A DNA stretch of 64,000 nt from Pseudomonadota bacterium (GCA_023423415.1 JAFAFP010000038.1:1-64000); one strand, 5' to 3'; numbered from the stretch's first letter, positions 53,334 through 63,933 are shown. Made by a program: numbers and translations. Notes: a model not told the origin generated them from the sequence alone.

Positions 53334-53403
53334 GACGTCGGTGCGGATCGATTGCACAGACTGTTCAAAGACTTGCTGCTGTCATGTGACTTGGGGATAA
53401 ACC

Positions 53404-54585
53404 ATGAGCAAATCGCGTGAGCCAGGCGACATCAAACCGCAGACCCGCCTGGTGACGGCCGGCCGGAGCGCCGAAGAGTTTCACGGTTTTGTGAATCCGC
53501 CGGTCTATCACGCCTCGACCGTACTCTATCCCAGCGCCGCTGATCTGGTCGCTCATCGTTCTCGCTATCAGTATGGCCGCCGCGGCACGCCGACCTCAGA
53601 GGCCCTGGAAAATGCGCTACGCGAGATTGAAGGCCCCGCATGCGCTGGCGTGGCCCTGCTGCCGTCGGGAGCAGCCGCGGTCTCGACCGCCCTGCTCTCG
53701 GTTCTATCAGCCGGCGACCACCTGCTGATCACCGACAGTGTCTATCGTCCGACCCGCACTTTCGCAGATACGATTCTCAAACGGTATGGGGTTGAGACCA
53801 CCTATTATGACCCGCTGATCGGCGGTGATATCGCGTCCCTGTTCAAGCCAAACACACGCGCGGTTTTTGTCGAAGCGCCCGGTTCGCAATCGTTCGAGAT
53901 GCAGGACATTCCAGCAATTGCCCGTATCACGCACGAAAAAGGTGCGCTGGTATTGATGGACAATACTTGGGCAACTCCCCTGTTCTTCCAGGCGTTCGAG
54001 CACGGGGTGGATCTCTCGATCCAGGCAGGCACCAAATATATCGGCGGGCATTCCGACATCATGTTCGGCACGGTGTCGGCAAATGCGGCGACATGGCCGA
54101 AGCTGAAGGAGACTGTCACCACATTCGGTCTGTGTGTCGGCCCCGACGACATCTACCTTGCTTTGCGCGGTCTGCGCACCCTCAGCGTGCGGCTGGAGCG
54201 CCATCAAAAGTCGGCATTGGAGATCGCGCGCTGGTTCGAGCAACGGCCAGAGGTTCTGCGCGTGCTTCATCCGGGGCTGCCATCTCATCCCGATCACGCG
54301 ATCTGGCAGCGGGACTTCACCGGCGCGTCGGGGCTGTTCAGCATTGTGCTCAAGCCGACCGACGAAAAAACAGTGCATGCGTTCTGCGATGCGCTCAGCC
54401 TGTTCGGGATGGGCTTTTCGTGGGGCGGCTATGAAAGTCTCGTCATTCTGTTCGACTGCACCAGCTATCGCACGGCAACGCACTGGGCGCCGGGTGGACC
54501 ATGCTTGCGTTTCCACATCGGTCTCGAAGATACCGGCGACCTGATCGCCGATCTCGAACGCGGTTTTGCGGCCATGAAAGGCTAA
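53404..54585 (+). CDS. metC: Cystathionine beta-lyase
   Basis: 393 residues from ATG 53404. Cys/Met metabolism PLP family: YGRRGTPTSEALENALREIE, LPSGAAAVSTALLSVLSAGD, DNTWATPLFFQAFEHGVD, and the PLP lysine in SIQAGTKYIGGHSDIMFG. The C-terminal SWGGYESLVILFD is typical of the lyase branch. Cleaves cystathionine to homocysteine, pyruvate and ammonia. A metC gene beside aapJ is a common rhizobial arrangement and supports the call. The gene stands alone on its strand. Confidence 0.93.
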   Translation: MSKSREPGDIKPQTRLVTAGRSAEEFHGFVNPPVYHASTVLYPSAADLVAHRSRYQYGRRGTPTSEALENALREIEGPACAGVALLPSGAAAVSTALLSVLSAGDHLLITDSVYRPTRTFADTILKRYGVETTYYDPLIGGDIASLFKPNTRAVFVEAPGSQSFEMQDIPAIARITHEKGALVLMDNTWATPLFFQAFEHGVDLSIQAGTKYIGGHSDIMFGTVSANAATWPKLKETVTTFGLCVGPDDIYLALRGLRTLSVRLERHQKSALEIARWFEQRPEVLRVLHPGLPSHPDHAIWQRDFTGASGLFSIVLKPTDEKTVHAFCDALSLFGMGFSWGGYESLVILFDCTSYRTATHWAPGGPCLRFHIGLEDTGDLIADLERGFAAMKG

Positions 54586-54615
54586 GCAACGCCAGCCCTT
54601 CGCACCGCCAAAATT

Positions 54616-56346
54616 TCAATTTCCGCGCGACTTGTAAATCGTGAGCGAAACACGTTCGCCGCTGCCGAGACTATAGCCTTTGACTTGGGTAGCCTTCACA
54701 TAACGCAATCCGATGTCCTCGGCGCGACGTGCGAAGCTACGGTCGAGCGACGCTTCGATCACCGCAAAACGGCAGGCGCCGCCCTGCAGAAAATCGGCTG
54801 CACCTCCGGCGCTGGTCAGCAGCGTGTCGGTGCCGGCCAGGAAGATGAGGCTAGGCTCATGATAGCCGGCCGACGCCACTTGGGGTGACGCCACTTGGGG
54901 CTCAGGGCAATCTGCCGCGCGGACGGCGCGTGCGATATGCACACTTGGAAATACCATCGCCAATGACGGCAGGACCGACCAATACACCGCGATTGCCAAC
55001 AGGACCGATGTCACGGCAGCACGCAATATCGAACGCTCCGGGCCGTCGACGAAATAAAGCCACCAGGCGCGAAAGCCGAACACCATCGCAGCGCCAAGGA
55101 ACGGCCAGGCCGGCCAGCCCAGATTGCCCTCGTAGCGTAACAGGAGCACAAGCGATCCGACGAAGAAAAACACCGGAATCGCGAACCACCAGAAGGTGCC
55201 GTACTGCATCCATTTTTGCCGCGACAATCCATCGCTTGCGATGGCGCAAGCCAAGAGGATCGCAACGGCCGGGTACAGCGGCAGCACGTAATGCGGCAGC
55301 TTGGTAATGACCAGTTCGAACATGATCCAGGCCGGTACCAGCCATGCCAGCAGGAACTTGATCGGCTCTTCCCATTTTTCGCGCCAGACCCACTGTACCG
55401 CCAGCCCGGCAAGGATCGATGCCGGCCAGAAAGTCAAGAAGAACAGGACAATGAAGTAGCCGGGAGGGGCACCATGACCATCCTGGCTGCTCACCGCTTT
55501 CGCCAGGAAATCATATCCAACGGACTCAGTCAGGAATGCACTGCCCGATCTCCCCACGATGGCCACGAACCACGGCAGCACCAGCACAAGGAATAGAGGA
55601 ATCCCGATCAGCGGCCGCAAGCCCACCAGCCATCCGGCGGACCGATCGATGATTGCGAGCGTAATAATCGGCAAACCGACAATAAGGAGAATCATCGGGC
55701 CCTTCAGCAAGACGCCACCGGCCAGCGCCACCCAGAACAGAACCGATAGCGCGAGACCGTTGCTCCTCTCCTCGCCATGCGGCGGGTTAAGATACATGCG
55801 TGCCAGCACTCCGATACACAGGAGCGTCGCAAGCAGCAGCATCGCATCGGTCGTGGCGAGCCGCGCTTGGACACCGAGCAGAATCGATGACGCCATCATC
55901 ACCGCGGCAACGATCGCCACGCGCCGGCTGGCAAAGGCGAGCGCAATCCAGAAGGTTGCGATCACTGCACCCACCGCGCCGAACACCGATGGAACGCGAT
56001 AGACATAGATGCGGGTCTGCATGTCGCGGCTGCTCACCGCGTCAGCGACCTTCAGTGCGATCGACTGCAGCCAATAGATGCCGATCGGCTTCTGATATCG
56101 GACATCACTCTGAAAGCGAGGTTCGATGTAATCGCCCGATGCAACCATCTGTTTCGTCGCCTGCGCGAATCGAGCTTCCTCGCGATCGATCGGCGGTACT
56201 TTGGAATAACCCGGCAGAAACGCCATCAGCGACAGGATCAGCAGAATCCAGATCGCCCGCGTGTTGCTTGCGGCTGCATAATCCAGAATCCCCCCAAGTC
56301 CCCGCCGCCAAGCTTCGCCCGGATTGCCGCTCGCCAGATCGCTCAT
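54616..56346 (-). CDS. GT39-family membrane glycosyltransferase (ArnT-like)
   Basis: 576 residues. About eleven to twelve membrane helices. The first periplasmic loop has the catalytic acidic pair in PPIDREEARFAQATKQM and the KPIGIYWLQS motif of ArnT/PMT-type enzymes; a C-terminal periplasmic domain (~450-576) follows. Such enzymes move a sugar from a polyprenyl-phosphate carrier to lipid A, glycan or protein. No aminoarabinose genes are near, so it is not a typical polymyxin-resistance ArnT. Third gene of the yfhM-pbpC operon, 63 bases after pbpC. Confidence 0.88.
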   Translation of the reverse strand: MSDLASGNPGEAWRRGLGGILDYAAASNTRAIWILLILSLMAFLPGYSKVPPIDREEARFAQATKQMVASGDYIEPRFQSDVRYQKPIGIYWLQSIALKVADAVSSRDMQTRIYVYRVPSVFGAVGAVIATFWIALAFASRRVAIVAAVMMASSILLGVQARLATTDAMLLLATLLCIGVLARMYLNPPHGEERSNGLALSVLFWVALAGGVLLKGPMILLIVGLPIITLAIIDRSAGWLVGLRPLIGIPLFLVLVLPWFVAIVGRSGSAFLTESVGYDFLAKAVSSQDGHGAPPGYFIVLFFLTFWPASILAGLAVQWVWREKWEEPIKFLLAWLVPAWIMFELVITKLPHYVLPLYPAVAILLACAIASDGLSRQKWMQYGTFWWFAIPVFFFVGSLVLLLRYEGNLGWPAWPFLGAAMVFGFRAWWLYFVDGPERSILRAAVTSVLLAIAVYWSVLPSLAMVFPSVHIARAVRAADCPEPQVASPQVASAGYHEPSLIFLAGTDTLLTSAGGAADFLQGGACRFAVIEASLDRSFARRAEDIGLRYVKATQVKGYSLGSGERVSLTIYKSRGN

Positions 56347-56409
56347 GCCCCAACCGCAATTGATTTGCGCGGGACCATAGGGAAAAACCTGGCATGCGCA
56401 AAGAAAAGG

Positions 56410-58473
56410 CTACTGTAGACGCACAATCACGCTGTCGGCTGTGCCTTTTCCGTCAACAACGGTCAATCGGACGAAGCCCGGCCCTTCAGGGTCGAAGAAC
56501 ACGGTCCGGCCGCTGGAGGCGCGTTCCTGCGGCACGCCGTTGACAAGGATGGTCAGGGGTTCAGCTCCGCCCGAAATCTTCAGGGCCACAGGCTCCGGTT
56601 TGCCGTCATTCGAAGCCATCTCGAGCCGGGCGCCGTTCGGCGGGAACAAGATGCGCACCTGATCGCCCTTGCGGCCTGCCAGCCCGTCCGGATTGAAACG
56701 CTGCAGCGGCAACGGCAGCTTGCCGTTGATGGCAAAGATCGCGCCTTTCGGCGCGGATGGCAACGGTGCCGGCAGATCGCCGAGGCGGGCAAAAGCATCG
56801 AACAGGATCGGAGCAGCCGCTGTGCGACCAAGGATGCCGGGCACCGGCGCGCCATCCGGCCGTCCCACCCAGACGCCGATGGTGCATCGTCCATCAAACC
56901 CGACCGCCCAGGCATCACGATACCCATAGGAGGTGCCGGTCTTGAAAGCGATACGATTGCGCGCGGCGTTTTCCGGCGGCGGCGTGCCGATCAGGACATT
57001 GCCGACATACCAGGCGGCAACCGGATCAAGCAGCCGGCGTGGCGGCCGCGCCAGCGCGGCGTCTGTCTTGCGTTCGACCAACGGGATGGTCGAGCCCTGC
57101 CGCGCAAGACCGGTGTAAAGCATGGTGAGATCGGTCAGCGTCACGCCGACACCGCCCAGCCCCATCGCGAGGCCAGGCACCTCGCCTTTCGGTAACGCCA
57201 GTTGTCCACCGGCTTGCGCCAAGCGCGCCGTGAGACGTGATGCCCCCACGCGATCCAGCAAGACCACGGCCGGAACATTCAACGACAGTTGCAGCGCCTT
57301 GCGCACCGGCAAGGTCCCCTGAAACGTCAAATCGAAATTCTCCGGCGCATAATTGCCGTAGCGTGTCGGCTTGTCGTCGATCAGCGTATCGGGGTGGACG
57401 AGCCCGTCTTCAAACCCAAGCCCATAGATGAATGGCTTCAGCGTCGATCCCGGTGAACGCAAGGCCCGTGTCAGATCAACCTGTCCAGCCCGGCTCACAT
57501 CGAAATAATCCGCCGACGCGACGCGTGCGAGAATTTCGCCGCTCGCATGATCGACGACAAGAATTGCAACGGATACGTCAGAACCGAATGCGGGCGCACG
57601 GTTGCGCGCTAAGATTTCCAGAGCAGCCTGCATCCGAGCGTCGATGGTCAGCTCATGCACCTTCTCCCGGGGCGAAGCGATCACAGCCTGATCGGCCGCA
57701 TGCGGTCCTAACGCCGGCAACGCCTTGCGAGACGTCGGCACCGGATCCTTCTTGGCCAATTCTACTTCATCGGCAGGTATGCCAACACCATCAGCAACGC
57801 GGTCCAGCACGCGGTCGCGGGCGCGCTTCGCACGATCGGGGGAGCGGTCGGGACGGCGGGCTTCCGGCGATTGCGGCAGGGCGACCAGCAACGCCGCTTC
57901 GGCGCGCGACAGCCGTTTCGGCTCCTTGCCGAAGTACGCGAGCGAGGCCGAGCGGACCCCTTCGAGATTGCCGCCATAGGGCGCAAGTGACAGATATAAC
58001 GACAGAATTTCGCTCTTGCCGAACTCGCGCTCGAGCTCGATGGCGCGCACCATCTGCTTGAGTTTGGCCAGCATGGTGCGTTCGCTGCGCGGTTCGAGCA
58101 GACGCGCCACCTGCATCGTCAAAGTGGATGCCCCGGAGACGATTTCTCCATGCAGAACAAGCTGATAGGCCGCGCGCAGCATGGCCAGCGGGTCGATCCC
58201 GTAATGCTCATAGAAACGCTTGTCCTCATACGCAATCAGCATCGCGAGGAAGCGAGGATCGACATCCTCGGACCGAGTTTTCAGCCGCCAGCGTCCATCC
58301 TCGGTCGCATAGGGACGGAGCAGCCGCCCCTCGCGATCGAGCACCTCGGTCGAGTATTCGATCGCATCCGTCTCCGGCAATGGCGGCAGCGTCACTGCCC
58401 AGGCGGCGAAGGCGAGCACGGCGCAGGTGAGCACCGTGCCCGTCACCGTCAGGATAAGCCTGCCCATTTTCAT
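56410..58473 (-). CDS. pbpC: Penicillin-binding protein 1C
   Basis: 687 residues. One N-terminal membrane anchor, GT51 transglycosylase (AYEDKRFYEHYGIDPLAMLR with the catalytic Glu, SLYLSLAPYGGNLEGVRSAS), transpeptidase with SPGSTLKPFIYG (Ser-x-x-Lys), the SLNV motif and FKTGTSYGYRDAWAVG, then the PBP1C C-terminal domain (~600-687). Bifunctional peptidoglycan synthase of unclear cellular role. Its ATG overlaps the yfhM stop by four bases (ATGA), so the two proteins are made together. Confidence 0.95.
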   Translation of the reverse strand: MKMGRLILTVTGTVLTCAVLAFAAWAVTLPPLPETDAIEYSTEVLDREGRLLRPYATEDGRWRLKTRSEDVDPRFLAMLIAYEDKRFYEHYGIDPLAMLRAAYQLVLHGEIVSGASTLTMQVARLLEPRSERTMLAKLKQMVRAIELEREFGKSEILSLYLSLAPYGGNLEGVRSASLAYFGKEPKRLSRAEAALLVALPQSPEARRPDRSPDRAKRARDRVLDRVADGVGIPADEVELAKKDPVPTSRKALPALGPHAADQAVIASPREKVHELTIDARMQAALEILARNRAPAFGSDVSVAILVVDHASGEILARVASADYFDVSRAGQVDLTRALRSPGSTLKPFIYGLGFEDGLVHPDTLIDDKPTRYGNYAPENFDLTFQGTLPVRKALQLSLNVPAVVLLDRVGASRLTARLAQAGGQLALPKGEVPGLAMGLGGVGVTLTDLTMLYTGLARQGSTIPLVERKTDAALARPPRRLLDPVAAWYVGNVLIGTPPPENAARNRIAFKTGTSYGYRDAWAVGFDGRCTIGVWVGRPDGAPVPGILGRTAAAPILFDAFARLGDLPAPLPSAPKGAIFAINGKLPLPLQRFNPDGLAGRKGDQVRILFPPNGARLEMASNDGKPEPVALKISGGAEPLTILVNGVPQERASSGRTVFFDPEGPGFVRLTVVDGKGTADSVIVRLQ

Positions 58474-61400
58474 TTCGCGGCAGAGACCGTCAACGTGCCC
58501 GAACCCGTGCGACCGAAGCGATCCGGACGATACATGTCCTCCACATAGGCCTGCGGGTGCACATACGTACCGGGCGATACCGCGCGCACAACATAGGCCA
58601 CGGTGAAGATCGCCGGATCGTCGCTCTTGCGGTTGAACGCCGCCGTGAAGCGATCGTCTCGGAATTCAGCATGCGCGGGCTGTTGCGCAAGCTGGATCCA
58701 GCTCAGCGTACCGGTCTCACCGGATGAGACGAGACGCGGATTGTCGATCTCGAAGCCGGCCGGCAGATAGTCGGCAATGATGATCCGCCCGAATTGCGGT
58801 TGCTGTTCGGTGATCTTCAGCACCACGGCGTAACGGTCATTCTGCTTCGCCTTACTGATATCGGCTGCCTCGCCATCGAGCGTGAAGTAGCTGCGCTCGA
58901 TCTTGAAGCCGCGCTCGGTCGCAGGTTCCGGCACAAGTGGCGCACCGCTGACCGACACCACCGCCTGCAACGGCTCACCGCCATTGTTGGCCACCTGCAA
59001 CGGCGTCGTTTGCAACGCATCGGCATTGACGCTGCGATAGAGCGCGCCCTTGCGTGGCTCGCCGTTCACCGTCATGGCGATGCCGGCGCTGTCCTTGGCG
59101 ATGGCGCGCGCAGCCAGCACAAGCCAGGCATTTTCCTGCGTCGAGGTGTAAGGCGACAGCCCCCTCGCCGCCTCGATGCGGGACACTGCGCTGATGATGG
59201 TCGGACGCGGCGCGTTGCCTTCGGACGCCAGCGTCACCAGCGCCGCTGCATCGCGCAGCACCGATCCATAGTCGCTGCGGCCAAATTCAAGCTTCGGCTG
59301 CGGCGCTATGGAATCGAGGGCGGCCTGATAGACGCGGTCGGCGCGTGTCTTGTCGCCAAGCAATCCGAGCGCGGCGGCAATCTGCGCCTTGGCGATCGGC
59401 GTTGCGACGTCCTTCAGCTTGGTATCGGCGATGTAACGAAGGTCGCCGACCGGCGCGACACCATTGCGCGCGAGAACATAAAGCGCATAGGCAAGCTCGC
59501 GGCCGCCATCCTTCGATGGCTCTGGTGCGGTCGCGATGTTGTTGCGCAGCCGATCGAGCGCCAGCTTGAACGCCACGTCCGGCACCGCAAAGCCACGCTC
59601 GCGCGCCCGTGTCAGGAAGTCGGTGACGTAGGCATCGAGCCACGGATCGTCACCGCCGACCGACCACAGACCGAATGCGCCGTTCGATCCCTGCCGTCCG
59701 AGCAGCCGCTCGATCGCATCGCGGATCCGCTGGTCCGCATCGGTATCGAGCGCCAGCCGTGACGAGGCCGCAAGATCGTTGACATAGAGCAGCGGCAACG
59801 CACGGCTGGTGATCTGTTCCGAACAGCCGAACGGATAACGATCGAGCGCTTGCAGGATCGCGGCGGCATCGAGCGCGGTCGATGCCCCGACCGACAGCGC
59901 AATGCTGCCGGTACCCGGCACGAGATCGGCGAACAGATCGTTCGAGAGCGTGATGCTCTCGCCCTTTGCGATCTGACGAACCGTTCTGCGCGTCGTCACC
60001 TGCGTGGCCGGCCGCACGTTGAGCGTATAGTCACGCGACAGGGCGAAGTCGCCCGGACCTTTGACGCTGACATTGACCGTGGCAGCGCCAGCGCCACCAG
60101 CCGTCAACGGCACCGTCACCGTCTGACGCTGCTTGGCCCGCAACGCCAATGTCTGCGTCGCACGTTCCTTGATCTCGGCCGGGCCGTCGGTCTTGACCGA
60201 GAGAGCGTAATCGCCCGCCTGCCCTTCGACATTGTCGACATCGATATTCAGCGTCGAAACGTCGCCGGTATTGAGGAAGCGCGGCAAGGTCGCCGTCACC
60301 ACCACCGGATCGCGGATGATGACATCGCCGGTTGCCTTGCCGACACGATCTCTACTCCATGCCACACCCATGACGCGGGCGGTGCCGGCGAACGCCGGAA
60401 TGTCGAACGACACTTCGGCTGCGCCATTCGGCCCGACCTGCACGATCCCCGAATAGAGCGCGAGCGGCTTCTGCACCGGGGGCGAGCCTTCCAGCGCTCC
60501 ACCGCCATCGTCACCACCGGTGCGGATCGCACCGCGCGTCCCCTGCATGCCGTCGATGAGCTGACCATACAGATCGCGCATCTCCGCACTCAGGCGACGC
60601 TGACCCAGAAAGTACTCATCCGGTGCCGGCGGCTTGTAATTGGTGAGATTGAGAATGCCGACATCGACCGCGGCGACGACAATGCGCGCCTCCTCGCCCG
60701 GATTAAGTCCCGACAATTTCACCGGCACCCGCAATGTCGAATTCGGCCGGATCACCTGCGGCAGCGCCATCTCCATGCCGAGCGTGCGCGATGCCTTGTC
60801 GATACCGAACCACTGCACACCGATCGCGCGGCCGGGCATGCGTTTTGCCGACGTGTCGAGTGGACGGCGCAGCGTTGCGACCATGTAGGCGCCGTTGCCC
60901 CAGTCGCGGCCGACCGGGACCTTCAACTGGTTGAGCCCGGTCTTCACATCGGCATTGACCGTGGTGAGCATGCGGTCGCCGACCACGCTCAGGGTCACGC
61001 GTCCGTCGCTACGCGCGGTGACGGCGACATTCATGGTATCGCCAGCGCGATATTCCGGCTTGTCGAGCGCGATCTCCAGCAGATCGGGCGTATCCGCGCC
61101 AGCCTCGGCATAGAAGCCTGCATCGAACGACACGGTCGTCACCGGAACGTCCTTGTCATCGGTCGAGACTTCGAGCCGGTAGCGGCCCCACGTCACCGGC
61201 AAGGACAGCCGCGCGGGCTGTTGATCGGCGACATCGATGCGGCCATCGGCGACGCGACGCGACGACTTCACCGCCTCGTAATTCCAGTAGCCGTGCTGCC
61301 GATACCATTGATACCGGCTCTCGACCTTGAGGAGTTCGTAGCGCAAGCCGCTTTTGCTCAGGCGTTTGCCATCCGGGTCCACCAGCACGACATCGAATGT

Positions 61401-63725
61401 CGCGTTGTCGCTTTCGCCGAGCGAGCGGCCGGAGAACAGCGGCTTCACGCCGATCATGTCGTTCGAAGGCGAGACCGGCAGCGTCAGCTTGCGTTCCACC
61501 GCTCGCCCGCCGGACTCGGCGAGACGCACGTTGATCTGCGCCTGCAGCAAACGTTCGGTGGTCGGCAGATCGTCGAGTGTCACCTCGAAGGTGGCTTTGC
61601 CCTCGTCATCGGTCTGCGGCAGACCGCCGAGCGGCTCCTGCTGCGTATTCACCTCTTCACGTGTGTCGCCGAACTGGTAGCCCGGAAAGCCAGGACGCTC
61701 CTTCGCGGCACTGACGATCACTTCGCCCTCGAGACCGAGGTTGGCGGCCGGCGCGCCGTAGAGGAAACGGCCATTCAGCGTCACTTCAACCGGCTCATCC
61801 GGCGAAATCGTGCCGGCTGGCGCGGCGAGATCGAACTCGAGACGATCCGGCACATAGTCTTCGACCATAAAGGTGGTTTCGCCGACAGCAGGACGCTTCG
61901 GATCGGTGAAAGCCTTTACCCGCCATGTTCCTGTCGACGCGGTCGAAGCAATCGGCAATTCCAGCGAGCGACCGCCAATGCCCTGGTCGGGCAATGTCAC
62001 ACGACGGTATTCAACGCCATCCGGACGCTCGACCACGAGCGTGACCGGTACGCCACCGACGGCCATCGCAGCGGCATCGCGCAGCAAGGCAGTGATGTGC
62101 ACGCTCTCGCCGGTGCGATAAACGCCACGTTCAGTGTACACGAAGGCATCGAGCCCTTGCGGCGCCTTGCGTCCGGCCACACCGCGATCGGACAAATCGA
62201 ACGCTTGCGACTTCAGACTGAGGAAGGCGTAGTCCGCCTTGTCGCTGGCGACCAACAGCGCGGGGGAAAGACCACCCTCGCCGCGCGCCAGATTGGCATC
62301 GAAATGCACCTGACCGTTCGCATCGGTGCGCCGCACAGCCAATATTTCATTGCTGCGCGACATCAGCCGCACCTCGATCTGCGCGAGCGGTGCGGTCGAA
62401 GCCAGCGAGTTCAGCGTAACGTGGATGCCGTCGTTGCCCGAGAAGGCAGAGAGACCGAGATTGGACACGATGAACCATTGCGTCGCCAGCGAAGAGAAGT
62501 CCTCACCCGGCGTAGCGTCCTTCGGCTCGGCAACCATCACATAGACGCCCGGCTTCAGATCGCCGAGCGCCTGGTCGATCGGGAACGCGGTCGTGACTTC
62601 GGTATTCAGCGTCGACTCAAGCGCCAGCTCACCGGTCCAGACCTGCACGCCCTTTTCGTCGCGCAACTGTTCGGCGTCGTAACGCGACAACGCGCGCTGG
62701 AAATCGTGACCGAGAACCGTATCGATCAGATTGCGATCGCCGACGCGGTAGATGTCGACCTTCGCCGCCTTGCTGTTGACGCTGACCAGCGGAATGCCCT
62801 GCTGACCGGTGCGCGGCAGCACATAGGACTTGCCGGTGAACCGCACGAGCGGTTTGCGGTCGCGCACGTAGACGGTGAAATCGGCGGCGCGTGCGAGCGG
62901 CTCATCGACGCTCGACGGCAATCCGGCGCGCAACGTCACCGTGTAGCGCTCGCCGTGTTTCAAGCCTTCGACGCAAAGCTGCTTTTCGTCGGCAGTGATC
63001 GCCGGCTTGTCGACGCCCTGCACCGATACGAATGGGGCGAAGTCGGTGCGCTTGCCCGGCAGCGTTTCGGAGAACTGGAAACACGCGCGCGGCGACGCCG
63101 CATCGGCATCGACGCTGTAATCCAGAAGCCGGAAGCCGTGTTCGGCGCGCAGCTTTTCATATTGCGCGCGGATGTCCGCGACCTCGCGCAGATCGAGCGA
63201 CAACCGCAGCGCGTCGAGGGCCGGCCGCCACACGCGCCGATCGGCGAACGAGCGACCGATGATCTGCAGCGCTTCCGCCTGCTCGGCCTGATTGTCCGAA
63301 CGGTCATAGGCGATGTAGGCCGCAGTCGCGGCGCGTTCAAGCAACAACGTGCGTTCGCGGTCATTGGCATAACGGATTTGCGAGACAGTGCGGGCAAGGC
63401 GCAGCCAACTGGCCGCATCGTCCGGCTCGACCGAAATGACCTGACCCAGCAATTGAAGGCCGAGGCGGAAATCGTTCTTCTTGAACGCCTCCTCCATCTC
63501 GCGGCGGAGTTGCGCGGACGGCTTTGTCACCTGACCGGCATCGTTCTTGATCTGCACTTCAAGCCGGACCGCGGCCAGTTCGAGATCGTCACGCTGGAAC
63601 GCCTTCTCGGCGTCCTTCGCGCTGTCCCTGGTGGCGTCTTGCGCAAAGGCTGATGATGCGACGGGGGCAACACATGCGAAAGCGGCTAGCGCGGCAACCA
63701 GGCCGGCGCGAAGAAGCGCGAACAT
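58470..63725 (-). CDS. yfhM: Bacterial alpha-2-macroglobulin (YfhM type) with intact thioester
   Basis: 1751 residues from ATG 63725, 9 bases after GGAGGAGG; a TTG two codons earlier is too close. Sec signal ending near AFA-QD; no convincing lipobox (the only cysteine is in AAFAC). Repeated MG domains (VYTERGVYRTGESVHITALL and LEIALDKPEYRAGDTMNVAV), then the thioester domain with RYPFGCSEQITSR, Cys1301 and Gln1304, and a receptor-binding-like end. Traps proteases in the periplasm by bait cleavage and covalent capture. Paired with pbpC as in E. coli, where it is thought to guard a cell under envelope attack. Confidence 0.95.
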   Translation of the reverse strand: MFALLRAGLVAALAAFACVAPVASSAFAQDATRDSAKDAEKAFQRDDLELAAVRLEVQIKNDAGQVTKPSAQLRREMEEAFKKNDFRLGLQLLGQVISVEPDDAASWLRLARTVSQIRYANDRERTLLLERAATAAYIAYDRSDNQAEQAEALQIIGRSFADRRVWRPALDALRLSLDLREVADIRAQYEKLRAEHGFRLLDYSVDADAASPRACFQFSETLPGKRTDFAPFVSVQGVDKPAITADEKQLCVEGLKHGERYTVTLRAGLPSSVDEPLARAADFTVYVRDRKPLVRFTGKSYVLPRTGQQGIPLVSVNSKAAKVDIYRVGDRNLIDTVLGHDFQRALSRYDAEQLRDEKGVQVWTGELALESTLNTEVTTAFPIDQALGDLKPGVYVMVAEPKDATPGEDFSSLATQWFIVSNLGLSAFSGNDGIHVTLNSLASTAPLAQIEVRLMSRSNEILAVRRTDANGQVHFDANLARGEGGLSPALLVASDKADYAFLSLKSQAFDLSDRGVAGRKAPQGLDAFVYTERGVYRTGESVHITALLRDAAAMAVGGVPVTLVVERPDGVEYRRVTLPDQGIGGRSLELPIASTASTGTWRVKAFTDPKRPAVGETTFMVEDYVPDRLEFDLAAPAGTISPDEPVEVTLNGRFLYGAPAANLGLEGEVIVSAAKERPGFPGYQFGDTREEVNTQQEPLGGLPQTDDEGKATFEVTLDDLPTTERLLQAQINVRLAESGGRAVERKLTLPVSPSNDMIGVKPLFSGRSLGESDNATFDVVLVDPDGKRLSKSGLRYELLKVESRYQWYRQHGYWNYEAVKSSRRVADGRIDVADQQPARLSLPVTWGRYRLEVSTDDKDVPVTTVSFDAGFYAEAGADTPDLLEIALDKPEYRAGDTMNVAVTARSDGRVTLSVVGDRMLTTVNADVKTGLNQLKVPVGRDWGNGAYMVATLRRPLDTSAKRMPGRAIGVQWFGIDKASRTLGMEMALPQVIRPNSTLRVPVKLSGLNPGEEARIVVAAVDVGILNLTNYKPPAPDEYFLGQRRLSAEMRDLYGQLIDGMQGTRGAIRTGGDDGGGALEGSPPVQKPLALYSGIVQVGPNGAAEVSFDIPAFAGTARVMGVAWSRDRVGKATGDVIIRDPVVVTATLPRFLNTGDVSTLNIDVDNVEGQAGDYALSVKTDGPAEIKERATQTLALRAKQRQTVTVPLTAGGAGAATVNVSVKGPGDFALSRDYTLNVRPATQVTTRRTVRQIAKGESITLSNDLFADLVPGTGSIALSVGASTALDAAAILQALDRYPFGCSEQITSRALPLLYVNDLAASSRLALDTDADQRIRDAIERLLGRQGSNGAFGLWSVGGDDPWLDAYVTDFLTRARERGFAVPDVAFKLALDRLRNNIATAPEPSKDGGRELAYALYVLARNGVAPVGDLRYIADTKLKDVATPIAKAQIAAALGLLGDKTRADRVYQAALDSIAPQPKLEFGRSDYGSVLRDAAALVTLASEGNAPRPTIISAVSRIEAARGLSPYTSTQENAWLVLAARAIAKDSAGIAMTVNGEPRKGALYRSVNADALQTTPLQVANNGGEPLQAVVSVSGAPLVPEPATERGFKIERSYFTLDGEAADISKAKQNDRYAVVLKITEQQPQFGRIIIADYLPAGFEIDNPRLVSSGETGTLSWIQLAQQPAHAEFRDDRFTAAFNRKSDDPAIFTVAYVVRAVSPGTYVHPQAYVEDMYRPDRFGRTGSGTLTVSAAK

Positions 63726-63933
63726 GGGCAAATTCCTCCTCCCGGCGGCGAGTATAAGCCGACGGGTTCACGTTCAGTCTGCGATAAAGGTGTCGGCCTC
63801 GTGACGCAAAAACCGGCCACGCCTCCGCCCCCCGATCACATCCACGGCATTCCGACTCGGAGCGTGCAGGTGACCGATTTTAGTCGCGACCGAGGGGATG
63901 AAGGTTCACGCGATCTCCAGAATATCCCGATGT

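Noticed and set aside
53162..53403. SAM-responsive riboswitch upstream of metC
   Set aside because: The leader has no recognisable SAM-I or SAM-II core pairing; only a tandem repeat was seen.
59850..63653. 1267-codon open frame antisense to yfhM
   Set aside because: It mirrors a real gene in GC-rich DNA, where stop codons are rare on the opposite strand; the translated product is low in hydrophobic order, rich in Arg/His and has no domain.
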